Source of the DNA: Nansenia antarctica
Taxonomy: Eukaryota; Chordata; Actinopteri; Argentiniformes; Microstomatidae
Assembly (NCBI GenBank): GCA_963989245.1
Contig: CAXDII010000380.1
Coordinates: forward strand, 748,001-812,000
Direction: 5' to 3'
DNA length: 64,000 nucleotides
Each line of letters begins with the position of its first letter. Position 1 is the first letter of the stretch. The notes under the pieces were generated by a model. The model was given only the letters and a program-made list of their open reading frames with translations, was not told the DNA's origin and did not search any database. A program made the position numbers and the translations under genes. Shown piece after piece: positions 31,444 to 43,329 of the stretch.

Positions 31444-32509
31444 TATGAGGAGTGAATGTTTTCGATTTCTGCACCAATAACATCATACGTGTGTCTACCG
31501 CGGATTCTCCTACACGCCAATGCAGCCTTGTTGCGCTCTAATGTGGATCTACTAATCCAGTGGAGCGTTACTCCCATATAGCTCCTATTGTTAGCTGTCC
31601 AAATGTCCGCTGTAGTTGACACATAGTCGACCTCGTTCAGCGCAGCCTTCAGATTTTTTTCCATCTCGGCATACTCCTTCTCCAAGTACGAAGAAAAAGA
31701 TGTTCTGTGAGGTAGCTCGGCATTGGTAGTAGTGGGGATCTTGTTAATGATGGCACGGAAAGAGGGCGAGTCAACTGTGTTTATGGGCAGCATTTCCTCT
31801 ACAACATACCGCCCGACCAATTTATTCAACTCTCCCACACTTACAGGTTGTGATTTTGTAGGCCTACTTAAGTCCAGCTTTTGTTGCTTGAGCGGTGTGG
31901 GACCTCCCGCAGAAGTCGAGGCCGCGGTCTCTGGGACTTTCTCTGCGAGCTTGACTGTGCTGTGCTGAGATTCCAAATGTTTCTTTAAATTTGATGTTGT
32001 GCTTTTACCACAGGACAATATTTTCTTTCCAGCACAGAGTGTACAATGAACATTTATGTTCTTGTCATCCTTTGCTGACACAAACTCAAAATAATCCTTA
32101 TATTTCCAGCTATTTAACGCATATCTCTGTTCTCGCTCCATTGTGTAGGCTACGCTTCTGTTTACACTGTGCAATCAGCGTGGTGATACACGTGAGCGAT
32201 TCTGCTGCAACCTCGTGTTGAAAACGTGAGCACTGACGTCACTCCCCAAGACGCGAGAAAAGCAAACAAATGTTTGTTTACTATCGAACATTACAAAGAA
32301 ATACTGCATTTAGCCTAAGTTATGAGGTAGTAACGCAATAGTAACGCACAGCCACTTGAATAAGTAACTTTTATCCGATTACTGATTTGGAAATAGTATC
32401 GCGTTAGAATACTCGTTACTGAAAAAAGTATTCAGATTAGAGTAACGCGTCAGTGTCGCCATGGACAACGGCCTTGAGCACTGCCCCAGAAGGCGGCACA
32501 GAGTTCACC

Positions 32510-35500
32510 AGAGGGGGGGGGGGGGGGGGGGGCACGCTGCATGGAGGCTTCAGGGGATTGATTGAATTGATTGATTGATTGAAAACCTTTATTGTCCCCA
32601 ATGGGGAAATTTTGTTGTCAAACAGCTCAGTTAGGGCAGAAAACATTCAATACAGAAAACAGAAAAACATTCAATAAGATACATAAAACAGTGCAGGCTC
32701 AATAAGTAAAAAGTTCCAAAGAGAAGGGAGGGGGGGGGGCACGCTGCATGGAGGCTTCAGGGGATGAGAAGGGAGGGAGGGGGGCACGCTGCATGGAGGC
32801 TTCAGGGCATGAGAAGGGAGGGAGGGGGGGGCACGCTGCATGGAGGCTTCAGGGCATGAGAAGGGAGGGAGGGGGGGGCACGCTGCATGGAGGCTTCAGG
32901 GGATGAGAAGGGAGGGAGGGGAAGGCACGCTGCATGGAGGCTTCAGGGGATGAGAAGGGAGGGGGGGCACGCTGCATGGAGGCTTCAGGGGATGAGAAGG
33001 GAGGGAGGGGGGGGCACGCTGCATGGAGGCTTCAGGGCATGAGAAGGGAGGGGGGGGGGGCACGCTGCATGGAGGCTTCAGGGCATGAGAAGGGGGGGAG
33101 GGGGGGGGCACGCTGCATGGAGGCTTCAGGGCATGAGAAGGGAGGGAGGGGGGGCACGCTGCATGGAGGCTTCAGGGGATGAGAAGGGAGGGAGGGGGGG
33201 GGGCACGCTGCATGGAGGCTTCAGGGCATGAGAAGGGAGGGAGGGGGGGCACGCTGCATGGAGGCTTCAGGGCATGAGAAGGGAGGGAGGGGGGGCACGC
33301 TGCATGGAGGCTTCAGGGCATGAGAAGGGAGGGAGGGGGGCACGCTGCATGGAGGCTTCAGGGGATGAGAAGGGAGGGGGGGCACGCTGCATGGAGGCTT
33401 CAGGGGATGAGAAGGGAGGAGGGGGGCACGCTGCATGGAGGCTTCAGGGCATGAGAAGGGAGGGGGGGGGCACGCTGCATGGAGGCTTCAGGGGATGAGA
33501 AGGGAGGGAGGGGGGGCACGCTGCATGGAGGCTTCAGGGGATGAGAAGGGAGGGAGGGGGGGGGCACGCTGCATGGAGGCTTCAGGGGATGAGAAGGGAG
33601 GAGGGGGGGGGCACGCTGCATGGAGGCTTCAGGGGATGAGAAGGGAGGAGGGGGGGGGCACGCTGCATGGTGGCTTCAGGGCATGAGAAGGGAGGGGGGG
33701 GGCACGCTGCATGGAGGCTTCAGGGGATGAGAAGGGAGGGAGGGGGGCACGCTGCATGGAGGCTTCAGGGGATGAGAAGGGAGGAGGGGGGGGGCACGCT
33801 GCATGGAGGCTTCAGGGGATGAGAAGGGAGGAGGGGGGCACGCTGCATGGAGGCTTCAGGGCATGAGAAGGGAGGGAGGGAGGGGGGCACGCTGCATGGA
33901 GGCTTCAGGGGATGAGAAGGGAGGGAGGGGGGGGGCACGCTGCATGGAGGCTTCAGGGGATGAGAAGGGAGGGAGGGGGGGGGCACGCTGCATGGAGGCT
34001 TCAGGGGATGAGAAGGGAGGGAGGGGGGGGGGCACGCTGCATGGAGGCTTCAGGGGATGAGAAGGGAGGGAGGGGGGGCACGCTGCATGGAGGCTTCAGG
34101 GGATGAGAAGGGAGGGAGGGGGGCACGCTGCATGGAGGCTTCAGGGGATGAGAAGGGAGGGAGGGGGCACGCTGCATGGAGGCTTCAGGGCATGAGAAGG
34201 GAGGGGAGGGGGGCACGCTGCATGGAGGCTTCAGGGGATGAGAAGGGAGGGAGGGGGGGGGCACGCTGCATGGAGGCTTCAGGGGATGAGAAGGGAGGGA
34301 GGGGGGGCACGCTGCATGGAGGCTTCAGGGGATGAGAAGGGAGGGAGGGGGGCACGCTGCATGGAGGCTTCAGGGGATGAGAAGGGAGGGAGGGGGCACG
34401 CTGCATGGAGGCTTCAGGGCATGAGAAGGGAGGGGAGGGGGGCACGCTGCATGGAGGCTTCAGGGGATGAGAAGGGAGGGAGGGGGGGGGCACGCTGCAT
34501 GGAGGCTTCAGGGGATGAGAAGGGAGGGAGGGGGCACGCTGCATGGAGGCTTCAGGGCATGAGAAGGGAGGGGAGGGGGGCACGCTGCATGGAGGCTTCA
34601 GGGCATGAGAAGGGAGGGGGGGGGCACGCTGCATGGAGGCTTCAGGGGATGAGAAGGGAGGGAGGGGGGGGCACGCTGCATGGAGGCTTCAGGGGATGAG
34701 AAGGGAGGGGGGGGGGGCACGCTGCATGGAGGCTTCAGGGCATGAGAAGGGAGGGGGGGGGGGCACGCTGCATGGAGGCTTCAGGGCATGAGAAGGGAGG
34801 GGGGGGGGGCACGCTGCATGGAGGCTTCAGGGGATGAGAAGGGAGGGGGGGCACGCTGCATGGAGGCTTCAGGGCATGAGAAGGGAGGGAGGGGGGGCAC
34901 GCTGCATGGAGGCTTCAGGGCATGAGAAGGGAGGGAGGGGGGGGGGCACGCTGCATGGAGGCTTCAGGGGATGAGAAGGGAGGGAGGGGGGCACGCTGCA
35001 TGGAGGCTTCAGGGCATGAGAAGGGAGGGGGGGCACGCTGCATGGAGGCTTCAGGGCATGAGAAGGGAGGGGGGGGCACGCTGCATGGAGGCTTCAGGGG
35101 ATGAGAAGGGAGGAGGAGGGGGGGGCACCCTGCATGGAGGCTTCAGGGCATGAGAAGGGAGGGAGGGGGGGCACGCTGCATGGAGGCTTCAGGGCATGAG
35201 AAGGGAGGGGGGGGGGGCACGCTGCATGGAGGCTTCAGGGCATGAGAAGGGAGGGGGGGGCACGCTGCATGGAGGCTTCAGGGGATGAGAAGGGAGGGAG
35301 GGGGGGGGCACGCTGCATGGAGGCTTCAGGGGATGAGAAGGGAGGGGGGGGCACGCTGCATGGAGGCTTCAGGGGATGAGAAGGGAGGGAGGGGGGGGGG
35401 CACGCTGCATGGAGGCTTCAGGGCATGAGAAGGGAGGGAGGGGGGGGGGCACGCTGCATGGAGGCTTCAGGGGATGAGAAGGGAGGGAGGGAGGGGGGCA

Positions 35501-37968
35501 CGCTGCATGGAGGCTTCAGGGGATGAGAAGGGAGGGAGGGAGGGGGGCACGCTGCATGGAGGCTTCAGGGCATGAGAAGGGAGGGAGGGGGGGGGCACGC
35601 TGCATGGAGGCTTCAGGGGATGAGAAGGGAGGGAGGGGGCACGCTGCATGGAGGCTTCAGGGCATGAGAAGGGAGGGGAGGGGGGCACGCTGCATGGAGG
35701 CTTCAGGGCATGAGAAGGGAGGGGGGGGGCACGCTGCATGGAGGCTTCAGGGGATGAGAAGGGAGGGAGGGGGGGGCACGCTGCATGGAGGCTTCAGGGG
35801 ATGAGAAGGGAGGGAGGGAGGGGGGCACGCTGCATGGAGGCTTCAGGGCATGAGAAGGGAGGGAGGGGGGGGGCACGCTGCATGGAGGCTTCAGGGGATG
35901 AGAAGGGAGGGAGGGGGCACGCTGCATGGAGGCTTCAGGGCATGAGAAGGGAGGGGAGGGGGGCACGCTGCATGGAGGCTTCAGGGCATGAGAAGGGAGG
36001 GGGGGGGCACGCTGCATGGAGGCTTCAGGGGATGAGAAGGGAGGGAGGGGGGGGCACGCTGCATGGAGGCTTCAGGGGATGAGAAGGGAGGGGGGGGGGG
36101 CACGCTGCATGGAGGCTTCAGGGCATGAGAAGGGAGGGGGGGGGGGCACGCTGCATGGAGGCTTCAGGGCATGAGAAGGGAGGGGGGGGGGGCACGCTGC
36201 ATGGAGGCTTCAGGGGATGAGAAGGGAGGGGGGGCACGCTGCATGGAGGCTTCAGGGCATGAGAAGGGAGGGAGGGGGGGCACGCTGCATGGAGGCTTCA
36301 GGGCATGAGAAGGGAGGGAGGGGGGGGGGCACGCTGCATGGAGGCTTCAGGGGATGAGAAGGGAGGGAGGGGGGCACGCTGCATGGAGGCTTCAGGGCAT
36401 GAGAAGGGAGGGGGGGCACGCTGCATGGAGGCTTCAGGGCATGAGAAGGGAGGGGGGGGCACGCTGCATGGAGGCTTCAGGGGATGAGAAGGGAGGAGGA
36501 GGGGGGGGCACCCTGCATGGAGGCTTCAGGGCATGAGAAGGGAGGGAGGGGGGGCACGCTGCATGGAGGCTTCAGGGCATGAGAAGGGAGGGGGGGGGGG
36601 CACGCTGCATGGAGGCTTCAGGGCATGAGAAGGGAGGGGGGGGCACGCTGCATGGAGGCTTCAGGGGATGAGAAGGGAGGGAGGGGGGGGGCACGCTGCA
36701 TGGAGGCTTCAGGGGATGAGAAGGGAGGGGGGGGCACGCTGCATGGAGGCTTCAGGGGATGAGAAGGGAGGGAGGGGGGGGGGCACGCTGCATGGAGGCT
36801 TCAGGGCATGAGAAGGGAGGGAGGGGGGGGGGCACGCTGCATGGAGGCTTCAGGGGATGAGAAGGGAGGGAGGGAGGGGGGCACGCTGCATGGAGGCTTC
36901 AGGGGATGAGAAGGGAGGGAGGGAGGGGGGCACGCTGCATGGAGGCTTCAGGGCATGAGAAGGGAGGGAGGGGGGGGGCACGCTGCATGGAGGCTTCAGG
37001 GCATGAGAAGGGAGGGGAGGGGGGCACGCTGCATGGAGGCTTCAGGGCATGAGAAGGGAGGAGGGGGGGGCACGCTGCATGGAGGCTTCAGGGCATGAGA
37101 AGGGAGGGGGGGGGCACGCTGCATGGAGGCTTCAGGGCATGAGAAGGGAGGGGGGGGGGGCACGCTGCATGGAGGCTTCAGGGCATGAGAAGGGAGGGGG
37201 GGCACGCTGCATGGAGGCTTCAGGGCATGAGAAGGGAGGGAGGGGGGCACGCTGCATGGAGGCTTCAGGGGATGAGAAGGGAGGGAGGGGGGGGCACGCT
37301 GCATGGAGGCTTCAGGGCATGAGAAGGGAGGGAGGGAGGGGGGGCACGCTGCATGGAGGCTTCAGGGCATGAGAAGGGAGGGAGGGGGGGCACGCTGCAT
37401 GGAGGCTTCAGGGGATGAGAAGGGAGGGAGGGGGGGGGCACGCTGCATGGAGGCTTCAGGGCATGAGAAGGGAGGGAGGGGGGCACGCTGCATGGAGGCT
37501 TCAGGGCATGAGAAGGGAGGGAGGGGGGGCACGCTGCATGGAGGCTTCAGGGGATGAGAAGGGAGGGAGGGGGGGGGCACGCTGCATGGAGGCTTCAGGG
37601 CATGAGAAGGGAGGGAGGGGGGGGCACGCTGCATGGAGGCTTCAGGGCATGAGAAGGGAGGGAGGGGGGCACGCTGCATGGAGGCTTCAGGGCATGAGAA
37701 GGGAGGGAGGGGGGGCACGCTGCATGGAGGCTTCAGGGCATGAGAAGGGAGGGAGGGGGGGCACGCTGCATGGAGGCTTCAGGGGATGAGAAGGGAGGGA
37801 GGGGGGGCACGCTGCATGGAGGCTTCAGGGGATGAGAAGGGAGGGGGGGGGGCACGCTGCATGGAGGCTTCAGGGGATGAGAAGGGAGGGAGGGGGGGCA
37901 CGCTGCATGGAGGCTTCAGGGGATGAGAAGGGAGGGGGGGGGGCACGCTGCATGGAGGCTTCAGGGCA
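32510..37968 (+). repeat. G-rich minisatellite, ~47-53-bp unit, over 100 copies
   Basis: The unit is GCACGCTGCATGGAGGCTTC, then AGGG(G/C)ATGAGAAGGGAGGG(AGGG) and a G-run of 5-12. Units differ at the G/C site and in the G-run, giving irregular length. Almost every unit contains four or more G-runs of at least three on the plus strand. After the first unit (32510-32556) the array is broken by a LINE-type 3' tail (about 32557-32731). Larger duplications are visible inside it (about 1.05 kb repeated at 1,383-bp spacing). Frames such as MEASGDEKGG and PPCSVPPSLPSH are repeat artefacts. Confidence 0.95.
32557..32731 (-). repeat. LINE-type 3' tail inside the G-rich array
   Basis: On the minus strand it ends GGGGACAATAAAGGTTTTCAATCAATCAATC, an AATAAAG plus a short (ATCA)n microsatellite. 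It interrupts the minisatellite after its first unit. Confidence 0.6.
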
Positions 37969-38104
37969 TGGGGGATGGGTTCACTGTGGGGGAGCTTTAG
38001 AGCCATAATCAGGTGAATGGGTTCACTGCGAGGAAAAACAGCATTCCATAGAATCAAACCTCTCGAACATGTGGGGTCTCCTGTCATTCGTCATTTGTCT
38101 CCTG
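37969..38104. other. Edge of the minisatellite; no gene
   Basis: Contains two diverged copies of GGGTTCACTG(T/C)G about 40 bases apart and a short CTCCTGTCATTCG duplication. Nothing else is seen. Confidence 0.4.
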
Positions 38105-38513
38105 TCATTCGCCAATTCGGGGAGCAGCAAGATTGCCCACCCTGCGATCCAGAATCAGGACCTTACGGTTCAGATCCGTAAGCGCAGCGCCGTGCATTCC
38201 AGCCAGCCTCCCCAGTTCTTTGATCAAGAGGGGCAGTTCGCGCAGATCGCTAATCGCTGCTCCCATCTTTTTAATTTGCTGATAGATCATGGCAGCACTC
38301 AATGTGTCCAACTATCATGAATCCGAAAATGAAAACATCTTCCACGTCCTCAATCGACATGACTGCCAAACAAACGAGACGCCAGTTGTCCCAGGCGTCT
38401 CTGATGTAACCTGCGGCAAAAGTTCCCTCTGGGCAGGCAGGTTCCCCCGAACCAGCTTTCCTCGTGGAAAATAGGTTATCAATTGCATTCAGGGACCAGC
38501 TTAACAAATCCAT
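38105..38513 (-). pseudogene. Unrecognised small membrane-protein-like frame, one frameshift
   Basis: On the minus strand a frame starts at 38513 (MDLLSWSLNAIDNLFS) and continues CPEGTFAAG...DNWRLVCLAVMS, then an acidic EDVEDVF followed by hydrophobic IFGFMIVG. A phase change near 38305 leads into a second frame (IYQQIKKMGAAISDLRELP...), which looks like a coiled-coil tail ending at 38105. The two parts read as one short protein: N-domain, one membrane helix, basic/coiled-coil tail. I do not know the family. It lies between two repeats, so it may come from a mobile element rather than a host gene. Confidence 0.4.
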
Positions 38514-38780
38514 TTTGCTTCTGAAGAGTCAGTGCAGTGTAGAGCAAACAAAAAAAGCAGGGGAGAGGGAGAGCGAAAAGGAATGCGACCGCCCACGACA
38601 GAGGGGAGAGAAAAGAACCTTTTAATTAATTTAAAAGAAACTTTTAAATTAATTATTCCTGTCAGTAGTTTGCACAAATAATTTTGCACAGACAAATTGC
38701 CTTTGCACATGGTTGGGGGAGGGGAAATTAAGTCTCTCCAAATGTTGAGACTCTCTTACACATTGAGTGTGTGGTGTGTG
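38514..38780. other. No gene seen
   Basis: AT-rich flank of the large retrovirus. It contains a TTTTAATTAATTTAAAAG-like inverted stretch near 38618-38655 and a TG-rich run just before the LTR. Confidence 0.4.
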
Positions 38781-39908
38781 TGTTGGGAATTTGTATTAAA
38801 ATAACTAAAAGTGATAAATCATGTACTATGTGCTCATTTAAATGATATGTGACTGAGGTCAGTTGAGAACAATAGGAAGGTCACGCAAAGCCAAAAGAGA
38901 GGTTCTGTTTTTGAGCGACAAGAAGAAGAAAAGCTCCTGACTAAAAGAAAGTGTTATGATTCAAACCGCCTGTAAATTACTTATTTGTACCTATGTGCTA
39001 ACAACCATTTTATACCTGCTGTTATAATATTCTATTTTTCTGTACTGATTTTATACTTTCATAACTAATGATTAATGATAAGTCTATTCTTCTATACTAT
39101 ATTTTAACTTGTAAATCGAATCCTAACTCTGTGTAACTTCAATAGTTATGTTTTCACAAGCTATTTTGATAAGAACATAGCCTACTGACCTAGTCATGAC
39201 CCCAGGGAATGGGTTTGATGATCAAATAACTGGCCAATCAGTGCTTTAGAACGCAAGTAGAATATACCCAAGGTAACTGTATTAAAATGTCTGTACATCC
39301 TAAAAACATAACTGTGTGCATATGCTTACCTGTTTCTTAAAGACATAGCTGTGTGTGTATATGTGATTAACGAGCCCCAGACAGGGGGTGTGACTGCAAA
39401 GGGACACAGAGGGAGGCCAGAAGAAGAAGATAACACACAGTACACTCTCGCACCCACACAGAGAGGAGTTGAAGGCCACATAACTAACTAGAACACTTGC
39501 TCACAGCTGCAACAGATTTTATGCTGACAATTAAAAAACTACCAGATAGGGGGGGAGGGACAGCCCAGCCCCAAATGTTAAATAAAATGTATAAAGACTA
39601 TGTACCAAGGCTAAACGGGGTTCTTGTTTGGTGAAGCTTCTGCAGTTAACCTGTTGACGGCTAGCTGATACTGGCCTGCGGGGGTGAAACTAGATGGGAC
39701 CACTTTTCCATGGAAATGAACTATTATTGCTTGCTGATGTGCTTGAATAAATATTATCTTAATGAACAGTTCAGTAGTGGTGCCTAATATTTGATTGGAT
39801 CATATTATCTTAAGAAGTGATATCAAGGACGTCTCGTTGAGATTAAACGAACTCGCTTGTAACTGACGACTCAATTAAATCGATTCTGGAGAAGTTGATC
39901 GCCTTACA
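38781..39908 (+). repeat. 5' LTR of the large retrovirus
   Basis: 1,128 bp, TGTTGGGAAT...CCTTACA. It contains a TATA-like TGTATAAAG at 39589-39597 and AATAAA at 39746-39751, in the right order for a U3-R-U5 LTR. About seven differences separate its first 602 bases from the 3' LTR part at 63399-64000. Confidence 0.92.
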
Positions 39909-39912
39909 AAAT

Positions 39913-39930
39913 TGGTGACCCCGACGTGAT
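39913..39930 (+). promoter_or_regulatory. Primer binding site, tRNA-Trp
   Basis: TGGTGACCCCGACGTGAT, the complement of the tRNA-Trp 3' end including CCA, four bases after the LTR. This primer type is well known from avian retroviruses. Confidence 0.9.
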
Positions 39931-40919
39931 CTTCAACGGGATGCAAGGAGGAGTGGGCGAGGCTGGGTTCGGACTGAGCACTTCCACGGTACCAAGACAA
40001 AAGAGGTGAGCAGAGCCATTTAATGAAATCTGCTTAGGTAGACAATAGTGTTTTAGGTGGAAGTGCTGGGCCTGAATCGTGTGTCAAACCCATTCTGATC
40101 TGTGTCTGTGAAGATCCGTCACAAAGTAAGGATAATAATTAATTAAATTGACAAATGAATTAAATTGACATTCTATAAATTATTGAACACCACTGTCTGA
40201 TATACGCATATATTGTATTAACGTGTGATGGACCTCGACCCGCCGAGGTCGAAGTAGGCTAAAAGAAGGGACAGTATACTAGGTCCTGGATATTAGATTT
40301 CAGGGGTAACCAGGCCCGCCGAGATCTGATTAGGCTTAAGGGAGGGACAGTAGGTCCCTGGATATTAAGGGGTAACCAGGCCCCGGTTGAAATACCTTGC
40401 AACCAAGTGAGAGGGCAGTACATTGCGGGTGGGGTAGCGTGTACCAGGGGTGCAGGTCCCATACTAGCGTGACTACACTCACTGGGGGGGCTAAAATAAT
40501 ATATAGTAGTGTATGAATGTATGACATGTATCACATAGTGTGTAAGAGACAAATTGTATGTAAATAATAGTGTTAGAATTGTTATTATTATTGTAATTCT
40601 TACTATTAAAAGGGATAGTTGAGTAAAGCGCCCTGGAGCAACTGGTCTAGGCTGAGTGCTCCCTGGCTTGGTATTACTCAAATATCACTTGCAAACTTTA
40701 TCAAATATGTTATGCCTCGTTCAAAGAAGGTGTTTAAAGAAGTGTTGTGCTGCGGGTGTGATCCACCATTGAAGCGCAGACAGCAGGAGAAAAAGCTCAC
40801 TAGGAGTGTCTCTGTTGATACGTGGTGATTTGTGTCTCGCCGTCTATGTAATAGTAGTATTTTTGGTGTGTTTGATTAAAAGTGTATTTGTTTAGGTTGT
40901 TTAGTTTGTTTAGTATTGG
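39931..40919 (+). other. Leader region of the large retrovirus
   Basis: It has no gag frame. A perfect short inverted repeat (GACCTCG...CGAGGTC, 40231-40250) and a diverged duplication of about 100 bp (GGTCC(C)TGGATATTA and GGGGTAACCAGGCCC, 40260-40385) are visible. These could be remains of packaging structure. A 69-codon frame at 40619 has no known domain. Confidence 0.5.
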
Positions 40920-41817
40920 TTGGCAGTAATAATATTGTTGGAATTGACCCCATATGGTTTGGAGATGGTTAAGAATTTCATCTCAGACTGTGATGTGTGT
41001 AACAAACACAACCCGTTAAAACAGTACTTAAATGTACACATATCCGATGCCTCCCTGTCCATTCCGAGAGATATATGTATTGACTTCACGGACATGGGAG
41101 TGATTGATACATTTTCAAGGTGGCCTGAAGCATATCCGTGTAAACGGGAGGATGCTGCATCTGTAATAAAGTGCCTCCTAAAGGAATTCATACCACGGTT
41201 TAGTTTCCCTACAATAATACACATTGATAATGGGTCACATTTTTAAAAATAAATAATGTCCATATGGCTGCAATTGAGACAGCAATGGGGATTAAGCATC
41301 AATTTGGTTCAGTCCCCAGTAGTCACAGGGTTAGGGTTAGGTTGAGAGGGCTAACCAATCTATTAAAAGAAAGCTTGCCGACAGGCATGATACAGAGACA
41401 GAGGGAGGTGGCTTGGACCTCCTCTCCATGGAAATGAATGTATATGTCAGGGCTCTAACTAATCTCAATCGAGTTTTCTCTTCACAGGTACTGAATGCAG
41501 CGGAGAAAGCAGACAACGGCGAAAAACAGACTCCTATTCTAGACCCAGGCGACTGGGTAAGAATCAGAGTCCACAAAAGGAAGTGGAACGAGCCGTGGTG
41601 GACAGGACCGTGGGAGGTAGTATTGACCACCTCACACGCAGTCAGAGTCGAAGGTAAACCGGGTGCAGAGTGGCCTCTCCTGTCACACTGTACCGAAGCA
41701 GACCCACCACATGTATACAATTTTCAAATTCCTGGCGGCTCAGCATGCACCTCAATGGTGACGTTTACTGGGGTCCCAGGGGGGGGTTTGGGTTCCGAGA
41801 AGCATTTCATGACTTAG
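40920..41817 (+). pseudogene. pol: Retroviral integrase relic (pol 3' end)
   Basis: The parts in order are the zinc-finger half CDVCNKHNP (40989-41015), the core start with IDFTDMG and FSRWPEA, the second catalytic Asp in IDNGSHF (to about 41246), a broken stretch where VERAN-like text is disturbed by a telomere-like insert (41327-41341), then the C-terminal SH3-like domain with LDPGDWVRIRVH and WWTGPWEVVL (41540-41620). The order and motifs are those of gammaretrovirus-like integrases. Frame changes, a stop after the DNGSHF region and an internal deletion after DMG make it non-functional. Everything upstream of integrase in pol is missing. Confidence 0.82.
41327..41341 (+). repeat. Telomere-like patch 1 (GGGTTA)2
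   Basis: AGGGTTAGGGTTAGG interrupts the integrase relic in a place where this family normally has continuous coding sequence. Confidence 0.7.
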
Positions 41818-42395
41818 CCTCAAATAATGTGGAAAGTAACACAACAAGCGTATTAATCCATGATATTAGCGAACACCTGCCTGTCTTTTCATTTTATGAA
41901 TGTAATTATAGAAAGAAGAGGGAGTTAAAGGAAATTACATACAAGAGAATAAGAACTGAGGAATCCATATCTGCTTTTAGAAATTAGTTATTAAAATGGA
42001 ATTGGAAGAGTATATATGAAGAATCAGATGTGGACAAAGCGTATGGGTTATTCCTAGAAACATTTAAAGTTCTATATGAAAAAAACTGCCCACTAAAACA
42101 ATGTAGCAATAAGAATAAATATTCTGAAAATCTGTGGATGTCCAAGGACATTCAAAATGCATACAAGAAAAATAATACTCTATACAGGGTATTTATAAAG
42201 CATAAAACAAAGGAGGCAGGGGTTAAATATAAGAAATACAAAAACAAACTAATTAGTATTATGAGAATATGTAAGAAGGAGTAGTATAACAAATTATTAG
42301 ATGAGAATAAAAAATAATGTTAAAGGAACAAAGTGGAACATTTTACAGACAATTACAGGAAAATTAGCCTTATAAATGAGGTGGTGGATGGATTT

Positions 42396-42449
<54 letters not shown>

Positions 42450-43292
42450 AATGTGGGGCCAAAACTAGCTAAAGAAATAAACGGCACTGGAAAGAGATTT
42501 GCTGAGGAGGACTGTGGAGAGAGAATCACTGACTCAATATCTTTGGGAACTATAGGAAAAAATAAAAATATTTTACTGATATACTGATATGGTAAACAAA
42601 TGTATGAACAAAACTTCAACAGATAAACACCTCTTCACCAATTACAGACCGGTATCCTTATTATAACAGTTAGAGTTAGGGTTAGGGTTAGAGAAACTAT
42701 ATGATGAAAGACTGAGAAACTTGAGAAACTATATGATGAAAGACTGGACAATTTCATTAAAAAAACATCAACTATTAATGGATAGTCAGTATGGTTTTAG
42801 AACAGCTAGATCTACTGCCATGGCATTAATGGAGCTAGTAGAGCAAATAACAACTTGTACAGAGAGAAAGAAATACGCATTGGGTATATTCATTGACCTT
42901 AAAAAAGCATTCGACACAATACATCATGAGATTCTACTTAAAAAGATGGACAGGTATGGTGTCAGAGGGGTCGCACTTGAATGGCTTAAAAGCTATATTA
43001 GTAATAGACAGCAATTTGTTCAAATAGGCCAGAACAAATCAAGGTGCTTAAATATGACCTGTGGTGTCCCACAGGGGTCAAATTGGTTGTCTTGGCAGAT
43101 GACAGAAATATGTTATGTTATGGGTAAGATCTGCAGCAGCTTTTAAAGGTGGCAAAGAAGGAATTGTACAAATTAAAATGCTGGGTTGAGACAAACAAGC
43201 TATCATTAAATCTGAATAAAGCCAAATTCATTAAATTCGGAGCTGCACGATTCATGTTTAAAGTAACACAAAATAAGGTCCCTGGCAACTTA

Positions 43293-43329
<37 letters not shown>

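Larger units (their letters stand above)
28124..32141 (-). pseudogene. BED-finger hAT transposase, split by a nested element
   Basis: Three coding parts lie on the minus strand. The first, 32141-31446, has the N-terminus MEREQRYALN, a BED-type zinc finger (CTLCAGKK...HLESQH) and the first catalytic Asp context TADIW. The second, 29545-28847, has the second Asp context VTDNGSNF. The third, 28633-28124, has the hATC domain SSAPVERLFS. Parts one and two are separated by the inverted-repeat element copy B (29546-31443), which left a TA duplication. Parts two and three are separated by a 213-bp intron (28846-28634) with GT..AG ends in phase 0. Apart from the insertion the frames are open, so the gene was probably intact when hit. 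Confidence 0.85.
27542..32450 (-). mobile_element. hAT transposon, minus strand, with nested insertion
   Basis: The left end is CAGTGTTGCCACAGTTACTTT. Both ends have subterminal GTTACTTT/AGTAAC repeats (27542-27690 and 32325-32450), as in the copy at 1-918. It encodes a BED-finger hAT transposase on the minus strand. The right end is unclear (AGTAACGCGTCAGTG near 32441-32455 lacks a clean terminus), and no 8-bp duplication can be matched, so that end is probably rearranged next to the G-rich minisatellite. Confidence 0.85.

Noticed and set aside
32510..37968. Many Gly/Arg- or Pro-rich frames (MEASGDEKGG, PPCSVPPSLPSH)
   Set aside because: They are translations of the G-rich minisatellite in shifting frames, interrupted wherever G-run length changes.
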